From assembly GCF_013426895.1 (NCBI RefSeq), contig NZ_AP023177.1, positions 496,001 through 560,000 on the forward strand: 64,000 nucleotides of DNA, given 5' to 3'. The position numbers were made by a program, and so were the translations under genes. The stretch is from Paraburkholderia largidicola. Lineage in GTDB: Bacteria > Pseudomonadota > Gammaproteobacteria > Burkholderiales > Burkholderiaceae. Every line of letters starts with the position of its first letter. Within the stretch, counting starts at the first letter, position 1. A model generated the notes under the pieces. It was not told the origin of the DNA. It worked only from the letters and a program-made list of their open reading frames with translations, and made no database searches. Positions 9,420 through 17,466 of the stretch are shown one piece after another.

Positions 9420-11111
9420 ATGCTCGACGGGCTCAATCCGCAGCAGCGTGAGGTAGCGGAACTGCGCCAGCACTGTGTTGCGATCGCGTGCCCAGGTGCT
9501 GGCAAGACCAAGACCATCGCGGCGAAGGCGGCTCATTTGCTGGCCGACCCCGCCGCAATCGTCGGCGCTGTCACCTTCAGCAAGGACGCGGCAGTCGAGC
9601 TGCGCGACCGGATTCTGGCGCTTGCCGGTGACGGTGCCAGGAAGCGGCTTATCGCGGGGACGTTTCACTCGCTCGCATTCAGGCAACTGGGCAAGCGCGA
9701 TATCGCGACGGACGGCGACCGCATGGGCCTCATTGCGCGTGTCATTGCGGAACTCGGGCTCGCGTGGAAGCCCGAAGAGGTCATACCCACCATCGAGAGG
9801 ATCAAGACCAATTTCGGCCGGGTACAGGCGGGCACCGAAGATGCGCAGATCTACGCCGCCTATCAGGCCGCGCTTGAGCGCAATGGCAAGATCGATTTTC
9901 AGGACATGCTGCGCCTTGCCGTCGCGGGAATGGAAGCGGGCGACATCGCGCCCTACCGCTTCACCGATCTGCTCGTTGACGAATTCCAGGACACGGACCC
10001 GCTGCAATACCGGTGGGTTGAGCTGCACGCAAAGGCCAATGCAAGGGTAACCGTGGTGGGTGATGACGACCAGAGCATCTACGGATTCCGCGCGGCACTT
10101 GGTTATCGCGGCATGGAAGACTTCGCGTCCTCCTTTAACGCGCAGAAAGTGGTGCTCGGTAGCAACTATCGCTGCCATGGCGAGATTCTTTCAGCGGCGG
10201 ACCGCGTGATCCGGAACAACACCGACCGGATCGCGAAGCTTCTGCATGCCGAGCGTGGACCGGGTGGTTCCGTTGCAATAAAGAGGTCCGACGACGAATA
10301 TGCGGACGCGGTTGCGGCCGTCGAGACGTTGCATCCGCTTCTGAAAGCGGGCAAGTCGTGTGCAATCCTCGCGCGCACGAACCGGATTCTGGACCCGATC
10401 GAGGCAGTCTGCCGCTCGCACGGCGTTCCATATTTCCGTGCGTCCGGCAGTTCCGTGCTCAATCGCCCGGAGGGCGCACTCATGTGCAACCTGCTCGGCA
10501 TCGCGGAAGGGCGCAAGCAGAACGGGCTGGATGCGGTTTTCGGCTACATGGGCGTGAGCACACCACTTCTTGCCGTGCTGCACAGTGACATGGGGCCAGA
10601 GCTTGTTCAACGTCTCAAGAAGGATCTTGTCGCGCTTGGTCTGCCCGAAGACACCGCGACGGTCTATCGAAGTTTCATGAAGCGCCTTTCCGAATGGCAG
10701 GCGATGTGCGAACGCAGTTTCTACTCGCTCGTGCTCGACGGCGTGCATGAGCTGATGATGACGTACGCAAAGAAGGACCAGTCCATCCGCGCGATCCAGG
10801 GCACCTACGACGTGATATCGCGGCTTTCTGGCACCTTCGCTGAGCGGATCGAATACCTCCGCCGCGACAACAACAAGCCAACCGATGGCGCACTCGTCTT
10901 GACAACGATGCACAGTTCGAAAGGGCTGGAATGGGATCACGTGTGGATCTCGCGGGCGGAAGAGGGCGTCGTGCCGGACGAAAAGAGCACCGAGTCTGAA
11001 GAGCGCCGCCTTTTCTATGTTGCGATGACCCGTGCGCGCGACGGCCTGACCATCGCGACCATCAAAAAGAATCCCGTCTCCCGGTTCCTCATCGAATCGT
11101 CTATCCAGTAA
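9420..11111 (+). CDS. UvrD/Rep-family superfamily 1A DNA helicase
   Basis: A 3'-5' DNA helicase of 563 residues. In order it shows Walker A ACPGAGKTKT (residues 24-33), motif Ia GTFHSLAF, motif II LLVDEFQDTDPLQ, motif III VVGDDDQSIYGFRA, motif IV LGSNYRCHGEIL, motif V LTTMHSSKGLEWDHV and motif VI EERRLFYVAMTRARDGL, so it should be active. It is shorter than UvrD (about 720 residues) and lacks most of the C-terminal domain. It starts 13 bases after the preceding gene. A role in plasmid transfer, replication or repair is inferred. Confidence 0.9.
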   Translation: MLDGLNPQQREVAELRQHCVAIACPGAGKTKTIAAKAAHLLADPAAIVGAVTFSKDAAVELRDRILALAGDGARKRLIAGTFHSLAFRQLGKRDIATDGDRMGLIARVIAELGLAWKPEEVIPTIERIKTNFGRVQAGTEDAQIYAAYQAALERNGKIDFQDMLRLAVAGMEAGDIAPYRFTDLLVDEFQDTDPLQYRWVELHAKANARVTVVGDDDQSIYGFRAALGYRGMEDFASSFNAQKVVLGSNYRCHGEILSAADRVIRNNTDRIAKLLHAERGPGGSVAIKRSDDEYADAVAAVETLHPLLKAGKSCAILARTNRILDPIEAVCRSHGVPYFRASGSSVLNRPEGALMCNLLGIAEGRKQNGLDAVFGYMGVSTPLLAVLHSDMGPELVQRLKKDLVALGLPEDTATVYRSFMKRLSEWQAMCERSFYSLVLDGVHELMMTYAKKDQSIRAIQGTYDVISRLSGTFAERIEYLRRDNNKPTDGALVLTTMHSSKGLEWDHVWISRAEEGVVPDEKSTESEERRLFYVAMTRARDGLTIATIKKNPVSRFLIESSIQ

Positions 11112-11138
11112 CTGCTGATTCGTTTCCTCGGAGTGATC

Positions 11139-11858
11139 ATGCTAGACCGCGTGTTTCGCAGATTCGGCTATGTGCCGATCTCCACGTTAAGCCTTGTGCC
11201 GCATAGCGAGGCGCTCCCTTTGCGTGAGCCCTTGCATCGCCTGCACGCGGACGGGTTCGAGATGGCGAGAGCGAGTACGGATGCGCTATTCGCGTGGCAC
11301 GAAGAGGGTGAGGGCTCGCACTTTGCCATCGGACGGGATGACTGGGCACCACTCGCGGCCGCCGGCTTCTGCCTTACCGACAATGCCCAGTGCCGGGCGT
11401 GGCTGGACGAGGCTTTGCGCACGCGCGCATGGATTCCCCACGACATGCTGGCGTCGTGGCATGACGCTAACCGGTATGTGATGCGGGGCTTCGGAACCCG
11501 GCTGGACGAGCGCAGCGCGCAACAGCAGGCGCCATCGGTCGCTGGCTCGGAGCACGAGATTGCTCCGCTCGTCAAAGCGAATGAAATGGCGGAACTCTTC
11601 GCGCTCACGTGGAAGCGATACTATCAGTCCTCTCCGTTCCAGCGGCTTGGCAACTCGGCCGCGTTCAACAGGCTCGCCGTCCATCACACGCTGCGGCTCG
11701 CTGCTCAAACGAACGAGCACGCGCTTGAGCGGGTGCTCGAATGGTTGGCGTTGTGGCTGGACGCGCGAGGTCTGACGGTCGATCGGCGAGAGCAGCTAGT
11801 GTATATGCCCGGCTACCAGGCCCTCTATTTCCGCAGTGACGCAGAGCAGTGGCCCTGA
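11139..11858 (+). CDS. Unknown soluble protein downstream of the helicase
   Basis: A 239-residue protein. The ATG at 11139 follows a GGAG site by 5 bases and is preferred to the GTG six bases earlier. It lacks a signal peptide and membrane segments; Trp is frequent. No family recognised. It is the last gene of the 8.5-11.9 kb unit and ends just before a bidirectional terminator. Confidence 0.7.
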   Translation: MLDRVFRRFGYVPISTLSLVPHSEALPLREPLHRLHADGFEMARASTDALFAWHEEGEGSHFAIGRDDWAPLAAAGFCLTDNAQCRAWLDEALRTRAWIPHDMLASWHDANRYVMRGFGTRLDERSAQQQAPSVAGSEHEIAPLVKANEMAELFALTWKRYYQSSPFQRLGNSAAFNRLAVHHTLRLAAQTNEHALERVLEWLALWLDARGLTVDRREQLVYMPGYQALYFRSDAEQWP

Positions 11859-11878
11859 CCCGACAGCAACCCAACGAA

Positions 11879-11904
11879 AAAGGGGCGCCCTCAGGCGCCC
11901 CTTT
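11879..11904. terminator. Bidirectional intrinsic terminator between convergent genes
   Basis: The arms AAAGGGGCGCC (11879-11889) and GGCGCCCCTTT (11894-11904) pair perfectly around a CTCA loop. T-rich flanks exist on both strands, so it can end both the plus unit (stop at 11858) and the minus unit (stop at 11924). Confidence 0.9.
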
Positions 11905-11923
11905 GCATTTATGCGCGCGATGG

Positions 11924-12442
11924 TTAGAGATCTGCGTTGTGAAGCTTGAGCGCGAGACGATAGTGAGTGTCGCCGAGCGGAACATCGATGCTTTGGCCGT
12001 CTGCAATGTCGACAATAACCTTGTTGACCTTCAGACCCTTCGTGCTGACGGTTTCGGATCCGCAGTCGGCAGGACCGTCCTCGTGCTTGCCCACGAACTC
12101 GGTATCCTGAACGCTGACGGAGAGCTGCGCCCGCGTTCCGTCGACCACAACGGGGTCGATGAATATCGCGAGCCCGACAAAGACGCTGTCGCTCGCGAGG
12201 CTGGTTGCGTTTCCGACTTTGGTGCACCTGCCGTAGCCGATCTCGGTGCCGCTGCGCATCGCGTAGGGCGCTTTTCCGACAATTTCATCCTTGATGATGG
12301 AGGTGCCCATCGCGATCTGATGACCGTCCTTGTACAGAGCGACGTCGAGCTGTTGTTGCACCGGCGTTGCTTCAGCGTGCGCACAGGTGATTGCCGCACC
12401 CGTGATGATGAGCGGGGAGAGAGCTTTGACCAAGCGGTTCAT
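11924..12442 (-). CDS. Secreted protein of unknown function
   Basis: A 172-residue protein with a clear signal peptide (LVKALSPLIITGAAITCAHA). The ATG at 12442 has an AAGGAG ribosome site and is preferred over an upstream start that would precede the signal peptide. The mature part is beta-rich and has two Cys (YGRCTKVG and ADCGSETV) that could form a disulfide. No family recognised. It is the last gene of a minus-strand unit with the bactofilin. Confidence 0.75.
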   Translation of the reverse strand: MNRLVKALSPLIITGAAITCAHAEATPVQQQLDVALYKDGHQIAMGTSIIKDEIVGKAPYAMRSGTEIGYGRCTKVGNATSLASDSVFVGLAIFIDPVVVDGTRAQLSVSVQDTEFVGKHEDGPADCGSETVSTKGLKVNKVIVDIADGQSIDVPLGDTHYRLALKLHNADL

Positions 12443-12482
12443 GAGACTCCTTGAGTGTCGTGTGGATGCAGATTTCGAGGGG

Positions 12483-12875
12483 TCAAACACTTGACGTCGT
12501 GCGCGATAGTTGCTGCACATTGCTGCCGGCGTTCTCGATGGTCAGGTCGCTCTTGCGTTTAACCTGGCCCTCGAGCGATGCACGCGGTCCGAGACGGATC
12601 GTCCCGTAGTAATAGACGTTTCCGATGACCCGGCCATTGATTTCAAGAACCCCCCGCGCGTGCACATCGCCCTCGACCGTGCCATCCACGCGAACGTGTT
12701 CGCCTTCCACCTGTCCTTTCACCATGCCGCCCTGTCCGATATGCAGGAGGCCAGCATTCGACACAATGTTGCCGTCCACGATGGCAAAGCTGCTGATCCC
12801 GTGATCGAGAAAGACGTCGCCATGAATTGAAAGACCTGCAGACAGGAGCGTGACATTAAGCGGTTGTGGCTTCAT
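12483..12875 (-). CDS. Bactofilin (polymer-forming cytoskeletal protein)
   Basis: A 130-residue protein whose centre (about residues 35-105) is the repetitive right-handed beta-helix of bactofilins (DUF583): the GHI-type turns GLLHIGQGGMVKGQVEGEHV, VDGTVEGDVHARGVLEING and VIGNVYYYGTIRLG. Bactofilins polymerise without nucleotide and scaffold envelope or pilus machinery. The start follows GAGG by 8 bases. The next gene upstream encodes a membrane-anchored Pro/Ala-rich protein, suggesting a common envelope role. Confidence 0.85.
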   Translation of the reverse strand: MKPQPLNVTLLSAGLSIHGDVFLDHGISSFAIVDGNIVSNAGLLHIGQGGMVKGQVEGEHVRVDGTVEGDVHARGVLEINGRVIGNVYYYGTIRLGPRASLEGQVKRKSDLTIENAGSNVQQLSRTTSSV

Positions 12876-12887
12876 CAGAATGCCTCA

Positions 12888-13759
12888 TCAAAAGAGCTGT
12901 ACGTCGCCAGACCTGGCGGGCTGGGCTTTGGGTTGCGCGGGCGCGGCTGAATCAGGCGCTGCGTCGCTGCTTGCGGCTGCCGTCGCGTGATGGGTAGCCC
13001 GATGGAGCGGGCGCAATGCCGCACGCGGCTCTGGCTTGGGCGCTTCCGGCGCCGTGGTCGCCGATGACTTGATCGGTGTTGTCGATGGGGCCGCGCCGGT
13101 CGGCTGCGCTGGTAGGCTTCGCGGCTGTGGCTCTGCCGTGGCGGGCGGATTTGTCGGCGCGGCCGGCGAGGGCGTTGCAACAGCACTCACCGGTGCAACT
13201 GGCGTCGACTGTCGCGGCGCACGAATGGGGGACGCAGCAGCAGCCACGTTTTCGGTGGCGGGCCGACTTGTCGGCAGAGTCTGTGCGACTACCGGAGTGG
13301 AATTGGCTGCAACGAGCGAATGGGCGTCGACATTCGCGAGTGCCGATTGAGTGCCGGGCCTGTGCGTGTCGAAATCGCTCGACGTCAGCGGTCGTGCGGG
13401 GTTGGCGTCGATCGGCATCTCCCCATCCGGGCCACTCGCCGGAATCGAACCGGCTGCCTGCTTCGCAGCACTGGCGACAGCGGCGGTTGGAGCAACCACC
13501 GTCTCATGCATCGCGCGCCAGATACGCGCGACGCTCATACCGCCGCCCGCCGCTACGGCGGCTATGGCAAGCGCGATGAGGGCAGGCTTGCCTGCCTTGC
13601 GCACCCCCCAGCGAGATGGAGAACGCGAACACGCGCGCTCGGTCCGGCATCGGGAGCCGGTAGCGCGGGCATGGCCGCCGTATGACTTGCAATGTCGATG
13701 ATCACCGGCTGCGCGGTGTACTGCGCGTGCAGTGCCTGAATTTCCCTTAGGTCCATCAT
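12888..13759 (-). pseudogene. Membrane-anchored Pro/Ala-rich protein, frameshifted at a 6-C run
   Basis: The natural start is the ATG at 13759, behind AGGAGAG (6-base spacing), encoding MMDLREIQALHAQYTAQPV and onwards for about 50 residues. At the run CCCCCC (13604-13609) this frame leaves the one that encodes a transmembrane helix (ALIALAIAAVAAGGGMSVARIW) and about 220 residues of Pro/Ala/Thr-rich periplasmic-type sequence ending DVQLF. One more base in the run would join them. The upstream extension of the long frame is Arg/His/Cys-rich and not protein-like, which supports the frameshift reading. True mutation, slippage-dependent expression and assembly error remain open. Family not recognised; the architecture (cytoplasmic start, one TM, long Pro-rich tail) recalls TonB- or pilus-type spanning proteins. 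Confidence 0.7.
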
Positions 13760-13875
13760 TTCTCTCCTGTGGCAGAGTTCGAGCGTAGCCACCCCGCTGC
13801 GAAGTCAAGTTCGCGCAGGACGCTGTCCTGGTCTGCAAAGAAAAGCGAAGCGCTATTACCCGCGACGCTCGCCAT
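13756..13875 (-). CDS. 39-residue mini-protein between two plasmid genes
   Basis: The frame starts ATG GCG AGC at 13875, inside the last 20 bases of the preceding gene, and ends TGA inside the ATGATG start of the next (13759), a tight overlap on both sides. The peptide (MASVAGNSASLFFADQDSVL and so on, ending SNSATGEK) has normal composition. Coupled translation is likely; the absence of a good ribosome site is against it. Confidence 0.45.
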   Translation of the reverse strand: MASVAGNSASLFFADQDSVLRELDFAAGWLRSNSATGEK

Positions 13876-14479
13876 CGGCGTCGTACTGATCGTTGTCCGG
13901 CATGCAGATCTGCACGATCTGTTTGAGCCTGCGCTCAGCGTTGTTGAGAATGCGCGCGCGGTCGTCGCCAGTGATCTTGCCTTGCGCGACGCGCTCGGTT
14001 GCACGCGCATATACCCGGTCGTATTGCGTGAGGCACCGGACGAGCAGTCCCGCGAGCGGGCGCGTGATCGTCAGCTCGATCAGATCGTGCGGCAGTTCGA
14101 TCGGGCGCACGTTATGGCGCAGTAGCCACTGCTCGGTCTTGCGTAGCCACTCGGAGGTATCGCGCAGTGCCGCCTCAAGCGCCCGCACTTTTCCACCGCG
14201 CGCGACGGCAATCTTCGCAGCGCAGAAGTTGTAGTCTGAACGAATGTAGTTCCGGGCAAACAGCGACGAGTAGCGCAGAACCGTTTTGGCATCTGACTCC
14301 GGATTGATACGCGCGATCCGTGAATCGCTAGTCAGGCGTTCAATCGGTTTCAGGCCACTATTCGCCGCTACCGCGACGGGGGACTGCGAAGGTTGCGGAA
14401 GCGTGCCCGGCGCTCGTTGACCGGGTGCAAGGTCGGGGCGCGGGTCAGGCTCCGGCGTCTGTTCAAGAACTGCGGCCAT
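13856..14479 (-). CDS. Helical plasmid protein, possibly DUF1845-like
   Basis: A 207-residue protein; the ATG at 14479 is preferred over a start nine codons upstream. The first 50 residues are Pro-rich. The rest is helical, with LFARNYIRSDYNFCAAKIAV, EWLRKTEQWLLRHNV, LIELTITRPLAGLLVRCL and YDRVYARATERV. This layout parallels the protein at 8520 and weakly recalls DUF1845-type element proteins. Its upstream region carries the 12-mer shared with the 8520 gene (14537-14548). It heads the minus-strand unit with the mini-gene, the Pro-rich protein, bactofilin and secreted protein. Confidence 0.6.
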   Translation of the reverse strand: MAAVLEQTPEPDPRPDLAPGQRAPGTLPQPSQSPVAVAANSGLKPIERLTSDSRIARINPESDAKTVLRYSSLFARNYIRSDYNFCAAKIAVARGGKVRALEAALRDTSEWLRKTEQWLLRHNVRPIELPHDLIELTITRPLAGLLVRCLTQYDRVYARATERVAQGKITGDDRARILNNAERRLKQIVQICMPDNDQYDADGERRG

Positions 14480-14918
14480 GTGAATTCTTCGGGTGGTCTC
14501 TCTCACCGGCCATTTTGCGCGAGCACGTCAGACGATATACGGCCAAAAGCTGTGCTGTTTTCGTGATCTTTCGGGGCTTTGCAAGCTGAATTTTGCGCAA
14601 TACTGACTCTACTTCTCGCGTCTCCGACGCATCGACATGACCCGGCTAGCCCGGAGTCCATCTTCTGTACAAGCCGTGCCTCGTGCATGCTCCGACCAGA
14701 CGGCAACTGGTGTGGAATTTTCTTCTGATGAGCGCCTCGCCAGCGCTCCCCATTCATTCAGTCATAAGACTCGTCACCGGCCGCATTCATTTGCGCCGTG
14801 ACATCGTTCGGACCCGGACATCGGGTGTTCTCTCTCCAGAGCCTGGTCTGGGTAGAACGATCGAAGTGGACTGAACCGTGATCCTGCGGCGGAATGAATT
14901 TTCCGAAAATGGGCTGTT

Positions 14919-15015
14919 GCGCAGCGTGACCATGCTGCGCGAGGGCGACTTACGCCCTCGTATATGAGCCTTACGGCTCCCTGAGCGCCACGACCCCGGA
15001 AGGGTTGTGGCGCTC
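14919..15015 (+). ncRNA. Four tandem stem-loops, possible structured RNA leader
   Basis: Consecutive stems: GCGCAGC/GCTGCGC (14919-14940), GAGGGCG/CGCCCTC (14941-14959), GAGCC/GGCTC (14966-14979), and a 14-bp stem with one G-T wobble, GAGCGCCACGACCC/GGGTTGTGGCGCTC (14983-15015). They are followed within 25 bases by an intrinsic terminator and within 95 bases by the TTG start at 15107. A stable small RNA or an attenuating leader is inferred; no known RNA family was recognised. Confidence 0.4.
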
Positions 15016-15037
15016 GGGTCATTTCCATCGAATCCAG

Positions 15038-15073
15038 AAACGCGTTCCTCACACCGAGGGACGCGTTTTTTTT
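15038..15073 (+). terminator. Strong intrinsic terminator just upstream of a gene start
   Basis: The arms AAACGCGTTCCTC (15038-15050) and GAGGGACGCGTTT (15056-15068) pair over 13 bp with one T-G wobble, loop ACACC, and are followed by TTTTT. It lies 23 bases before the GGAGG of the gene at 15107, so transcripts from upstream must read through it. That suggests attenuation or an independent short RNA. Confidence 0.8.
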
Positions 15074-15106
15074 CGTCCGTTGTTTCTGTCCCGTTGGAGG
15101 TCTTCA

Positions 15107-15373
15107 TTGCTTCCTGACCGTCTTGACCAGCGCATAGCCGAAGCGATCAGCCACACGATCGACGAGGAGCGCGCAAATGCCGATACCACGTCGCCGGCAT
15201 GGCGACAGCGTTGCGAGGTTGCCCAGGTCGCGAAATACAGCGATCCGGAACGCCGCGTCTTTCTTTCCCATGTAGCCGAACGCCGCGGAGAGGCGGCAGC
15301 ACACGAACTGGAGCGGTCAGCCGGTCAGTTGCGCACAACGGCCATTTTCTTTCTAGCGAGGAAACTCTCATGA
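15107..15373 (+). CDS. Small conserved-type cytoplasmic protein (TTG start)
   Basis: An 88-residue protein. The TTG at 15107 follows GGAGG (15096-15100) by 6 bases, while the in-frame sequence upstream crosses the terminator. It is Arg/Glu-rich and helical (RIAEAISHTIDEERANAD, then WRQRCEVAQVAKYSDPERRVFLSHVAERRG). The WRxxCEVxxV..YSxPERRxFLxxVxxxRG pattern resembles short plasmid and phage proteins of unknown function. Its stop overlaps the next start (ATGA). Confidence 0.65.
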   Translation: MLPDRLDQRIAEAISHTIDEERANADTTSPAWRQRCEVAQVAKYSDPERRVFLSHVAERRGEAAAHELERSAGQLRTTAIFFLARKLS

Positions 15374-16788
15374 ACGCAGTAGTCAATCTGGTCAACGGCC
15401 CTGTTCGCAGCGTCGTTGAGGAGCGAGCTTTGCGTCCGCCCGTGATCGGGCACATTCGCCCGGGCATCAAGGTTCTCACGTCGAAGGCACGCGGTAATGC
15501 ACGTGCAGTTGAGCTTTACGAGAACATGGTTTCAGCAGGAGAGTCTTTCGACGCGATCGCGATGGCGCTCGAATCGAAATGCAACCTGAAAAATGCGCTC
15601 GCACCGAAAAACACGCCGTATTTCACGTGTCGCCGGTCGGACTTCACCAATCCCGACGTTGCCGACGAGATCCTGAAACTCTACGGCGAAGATCGCGGCG
15701 AGGGGCTCAAGCTCTATCGCTTCCCCGTGCTGTTCGCGTTCAATGACTGGATGCAGAATCTGCCGAACCAGATGACCGTGTACGGTTCGAACGGTCGCAA
15801 GTTCTGGTCTCAGTATGAGCGCGACGGCATCCGGTACTGCATGACGTATGCGAAGGTCGCCCGTGACCAACGCGCGCAACGTGCCGTTCGGCACTTCGGT
15901 GGCCGCACCGTCATCCGCCGTCAGGACGAGGCGATTGCCGATGGCATCTGCGACCCCGAACAGTGTCCCCAGTATCAGGCGCGTCAATGCAACCTGTCGG
16001 CGAGTTTCATCTTCGCCGTGCCGGACATCAAGGGCCTAGGTCTCATCGAACTGCCGACCAACTCGATCTACGTGCTTCAGAAAGCTTACTCGGCGATGCA
16101 AACCGTACAGCTTGCGCGAGGCAAGCTAACCGGTACGCGATTCTGGATCACGAAGAGGGAGTTCGATATCACCCGGATCAACGAGCAAGGCGAGGCAGTA
16201 CGCACGCCGCAGATGCTTACGGTGCTCGATGCCGATATTGATATCGGTGCTCTGCTCGACGCAGCCGAGGACGCGGCCCCGGCGCTCGACGCCGCAAATC
16301 AGGCGGTTGCCCTGATCGAAGCCAGCGGCAATGTGGTTCCGATCGGCAACGTCGATCGGGCGATTACCACGCTGACGCCAATGACCGAGGTCGCTGGAGC
16401 TGGAGGCGCATCGAGTCCGGTGGTTGCTTTGACAGAACCTGCGTCGTCGTCGGTACCTGCAACTGGGAATCCGACCGATGCGCAACCGGTTCCGGGGCCG
16501 CTCCTGCAGCACGTCCTCGCGGGACAATACCCGGGCGGCGCAGAGGCGCCTGAGTCGCTGTCCTGCAAGCGTGACCGCATGTCCGATCTGCTTCAACGAC
16601 TTGGGTTGAGCGCGGATGACCGGAAGCAGGCTTTTCGTATCTACGCTCACACGACATTCGGGCGTGGCTGGGCTGAGCGTGCAACTGACGTTGACAGGAT
16701 GAACGAAAGGCTGGCCAAAGCATTGACTGATCCCGCCGGGCTCGATCGCGAGATCGACGCAGCGACGCAGCCAACGCTTCTGGACTGA
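15370..16788 (+). CDS. Conserved plasmid protein with Cys cluster ('hydrolase or metal-binding' type)
   Basis: A 472-residue protein; the ATG at 15370 overlaps the preceding stop. The N-terminal 300 residues show conserved blocks: IRPGIKVLTSKARGNARAVE, NAPKNTPYF-like LAPKNTPYFTCRRSDF, YGEDRGEGLKLYRFPV and CDPEQCPQYQARQCNLS, a C-x4-C-x7-C cluster that could bind metal. The rest is an Ala-rich linker and a helical C-terminus. Such proteins occur on Burkholderiales elements, often annotated as hydrolase or metal-binding protein, and may relate to Gp3-type recombination directionality factors; both statements are from memory. Function unknown. Confidence 0.6.
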   Translation: MNAVVNLVNGPVRSVVEERALRPPVIGHIRPGIKVLTSKARGNARAVELYENMVSAGESFDAIAMALESKCNLKNALAPKNTPYFTCRRSDFTNPDVADEILKLYGEDRGEGLKLYRFPVLFAFNDWMQNLPNQMTVYGSNGRKFWSQYERDGIRYCMTYAKVARDQRAQRAVRHFGGRTVIRRQDEAIADGICDPEQCPQYQARQCNLSASFIFAVPDIKGLGLIELPTNSIYVLQKAYSAMQTVQLARGKLTGTRFWITKREFDITRINEQGEAVRTPQMLTVLDADIDIGALLDAAEDAAPALDAANQAVALIEASGNVVPIGNVDRAITTLTPMTEVAGAGGASSPVVALTEPASSSVPATGNPTDAQPVPGPLLQHVLAGQYPGGAEAPESLSCKRDRMSDLLQRLGLSADDRKQAFRIYAHTTFGRGWAERATDVDRMNERLAKALTDPAGLDREIDAATQPTLLD

Positions 16789-16814
16789 CGACGTTCGCGA
16801 CTTCTAACGCAATG

Positions 16815-16836
16815 CCGGCCCTTCGGGGCTGGTTTT
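16815..16836 (+). terminator. Intrinsic terminator with TTCG tetraloop
   Basis: CCGGCCC (16815-16821), loop TTCG, GGGCTGG (16826-16832, one wobble), then TTTT. It lies 27 bases after the stop of the Cys-cluster protein. Confidence 0.8.
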
Positions 16837-16872
16837 CTTCTCCTCCCGATCGAGACCATTTCAGCAAGCCGG

Positions 16873-16915
16873 CGTTTGCTCAAATCGTTTCGACAGCGCA
16901 TCCCGCGCATCGAAA
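16873..16915 (+). repeat. Leader repeat, copy 1
   Basis: A 43-base segment starting CGTTTGCTCAAA and ending CGCATCGAAA; it matches 17467-17509 at 39 of 43 positions. It contains TTTCGA and TCGAAA as inverted arms. It lies 55 bases before the secreted-protein gene at 16970; copy 2 lies 102 bases before sbcD at 17611. Confidence 0.75.
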
Positions 16916-16969
16916 TGCCGCGCAAGTGGCCGTCCGTGCCGTAGAGGCACTACTTTCACAAGAGGAACC

Positions 16970-17245
16970 ATGAAGAAGCTTGCAAAGACCCTGCTCGTCG
17001 CTGCTATTGCTGGTTTGTCGGCGGCGCCGGCGTTTTCCTGTTCGTTGCAGGACATCACGACGGAGCCGCTGCGCAACATCATCAACCAGCAAGGCGGCTA
17101 CCCTATCAGCGACGAACAATGCGCCATGTTGAACGCGCACCATCTGCGCATTCGCGTCGACGGTGATGCGGTCGTCCTCGACGGCGTGAATATGGCGTGG
17201 GCGGACGTCTCGGTGATGAACGCGGACCACCGAACAGCGGAGTGA
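16970..17245 (+). CDS. Small secreted protein
   Basis: A 91-residue protein with a signal peptide (KLAKTLLVAAIAGLSAAPAFS) behind an AGAGGAA ribosome site. The mature part has two Cys (SCSLQD and DEQCAML) and the segment ITTEPLRNIINQQGGYPISD. Family not recognised. The stop overlaps a GTG (GTGA) that begins another coding-like frame. Confidence 0.7.
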   Translation: MKKLAKTLLVAAIAGLSAAPAFSCSLQDITTEPLRNIINQQGGYPISDEQCAMLNAHHLRIRVDGDAVVLDGVNMAWADVSVMNADHRTAE

Positions 17246-17391
17246 GCACCCGGGTCAACCGGAAGGCAACGCCCAGTCAGACCGTCGCAAACCAGTTGTT
17301 CTTCGAAGCGTTGCAGCACGCGGTGAGCTCGCTCGACTGGAACGCTGCCACCGGGCAGTTCTCGTCATCGGGCAAGTCGCTGCTGAACTGA
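17242..17391 (+). CDS. Small protein coupled to the secreted-protein gene by a GTGA overlap
   Basis: The frame from the GTG at 17242 encodes 49 residues (STRVNRKATPSQTVANQLFF and so on, ending GKSLLN) with GC-rich third positions as in real genes here. It overlaps the preceding stop by 4 bases, a common sign of coupled translation. The alternative is a frameshift that split one protein of about 140 residues. Confidence 0.5.
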   Translation: MSTRVNRKATPSQTVANQLFFEALQHAVSSLDWNAATGQFSSSGKSLLN

Positions 17392-17402
17392 CGCTCTACT
17401 GT

Positions 17403-17430
17403 GTATAGCCAACCTTGGGGCTGGCTATAC
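17403..17430 (+). terminator. Perfect 9-bp stem-loop after the small genes
   Basis: GTATAGCCA (17403-17411) and TGGCTATAC (17422-17430) pair perfectly. No T run follows, so termination is uncertain; it belongs to a series of intergenic stem-loops in this region. Confidence 0.5.
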
Positions 17431-17466
17431 CCATCTACTACGAAAGCGCTTTAGCAAGCGAACCGT

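Larger units (their letters stand above)
14480..15106. promoter_or_regulatory. 627-bp divergent intergenic region with structured leader
   Basis: No convincing gene. It separates the minus unit (start 14479) from the plus unit (start 15107). It holds TTTTGGCCGTAT on the minus strand (14537-14548), CGCGTCTCCGACGCATCGA (14617-14635; 18 of 19 bases match 19091-19109), four stem-loops at 14919-15015 and an intrinsic terminator at 15038-15073. Confidence 0.6.

Noticed and set aside
8391..10178. Long minus-strand open frame (595 codons) opposite the helicase
   Set aside because: It is antisense to a gene with all UvrD motifs, has unusual composition and no ribosome site; it reflects GC-rich third positions.
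14503..14757. 84-codon minus-strand frame in the divergent intergenic region
   Set aside because: No ribosome site, odd composition, and it spans the shared 12-mer motif and promoter area.
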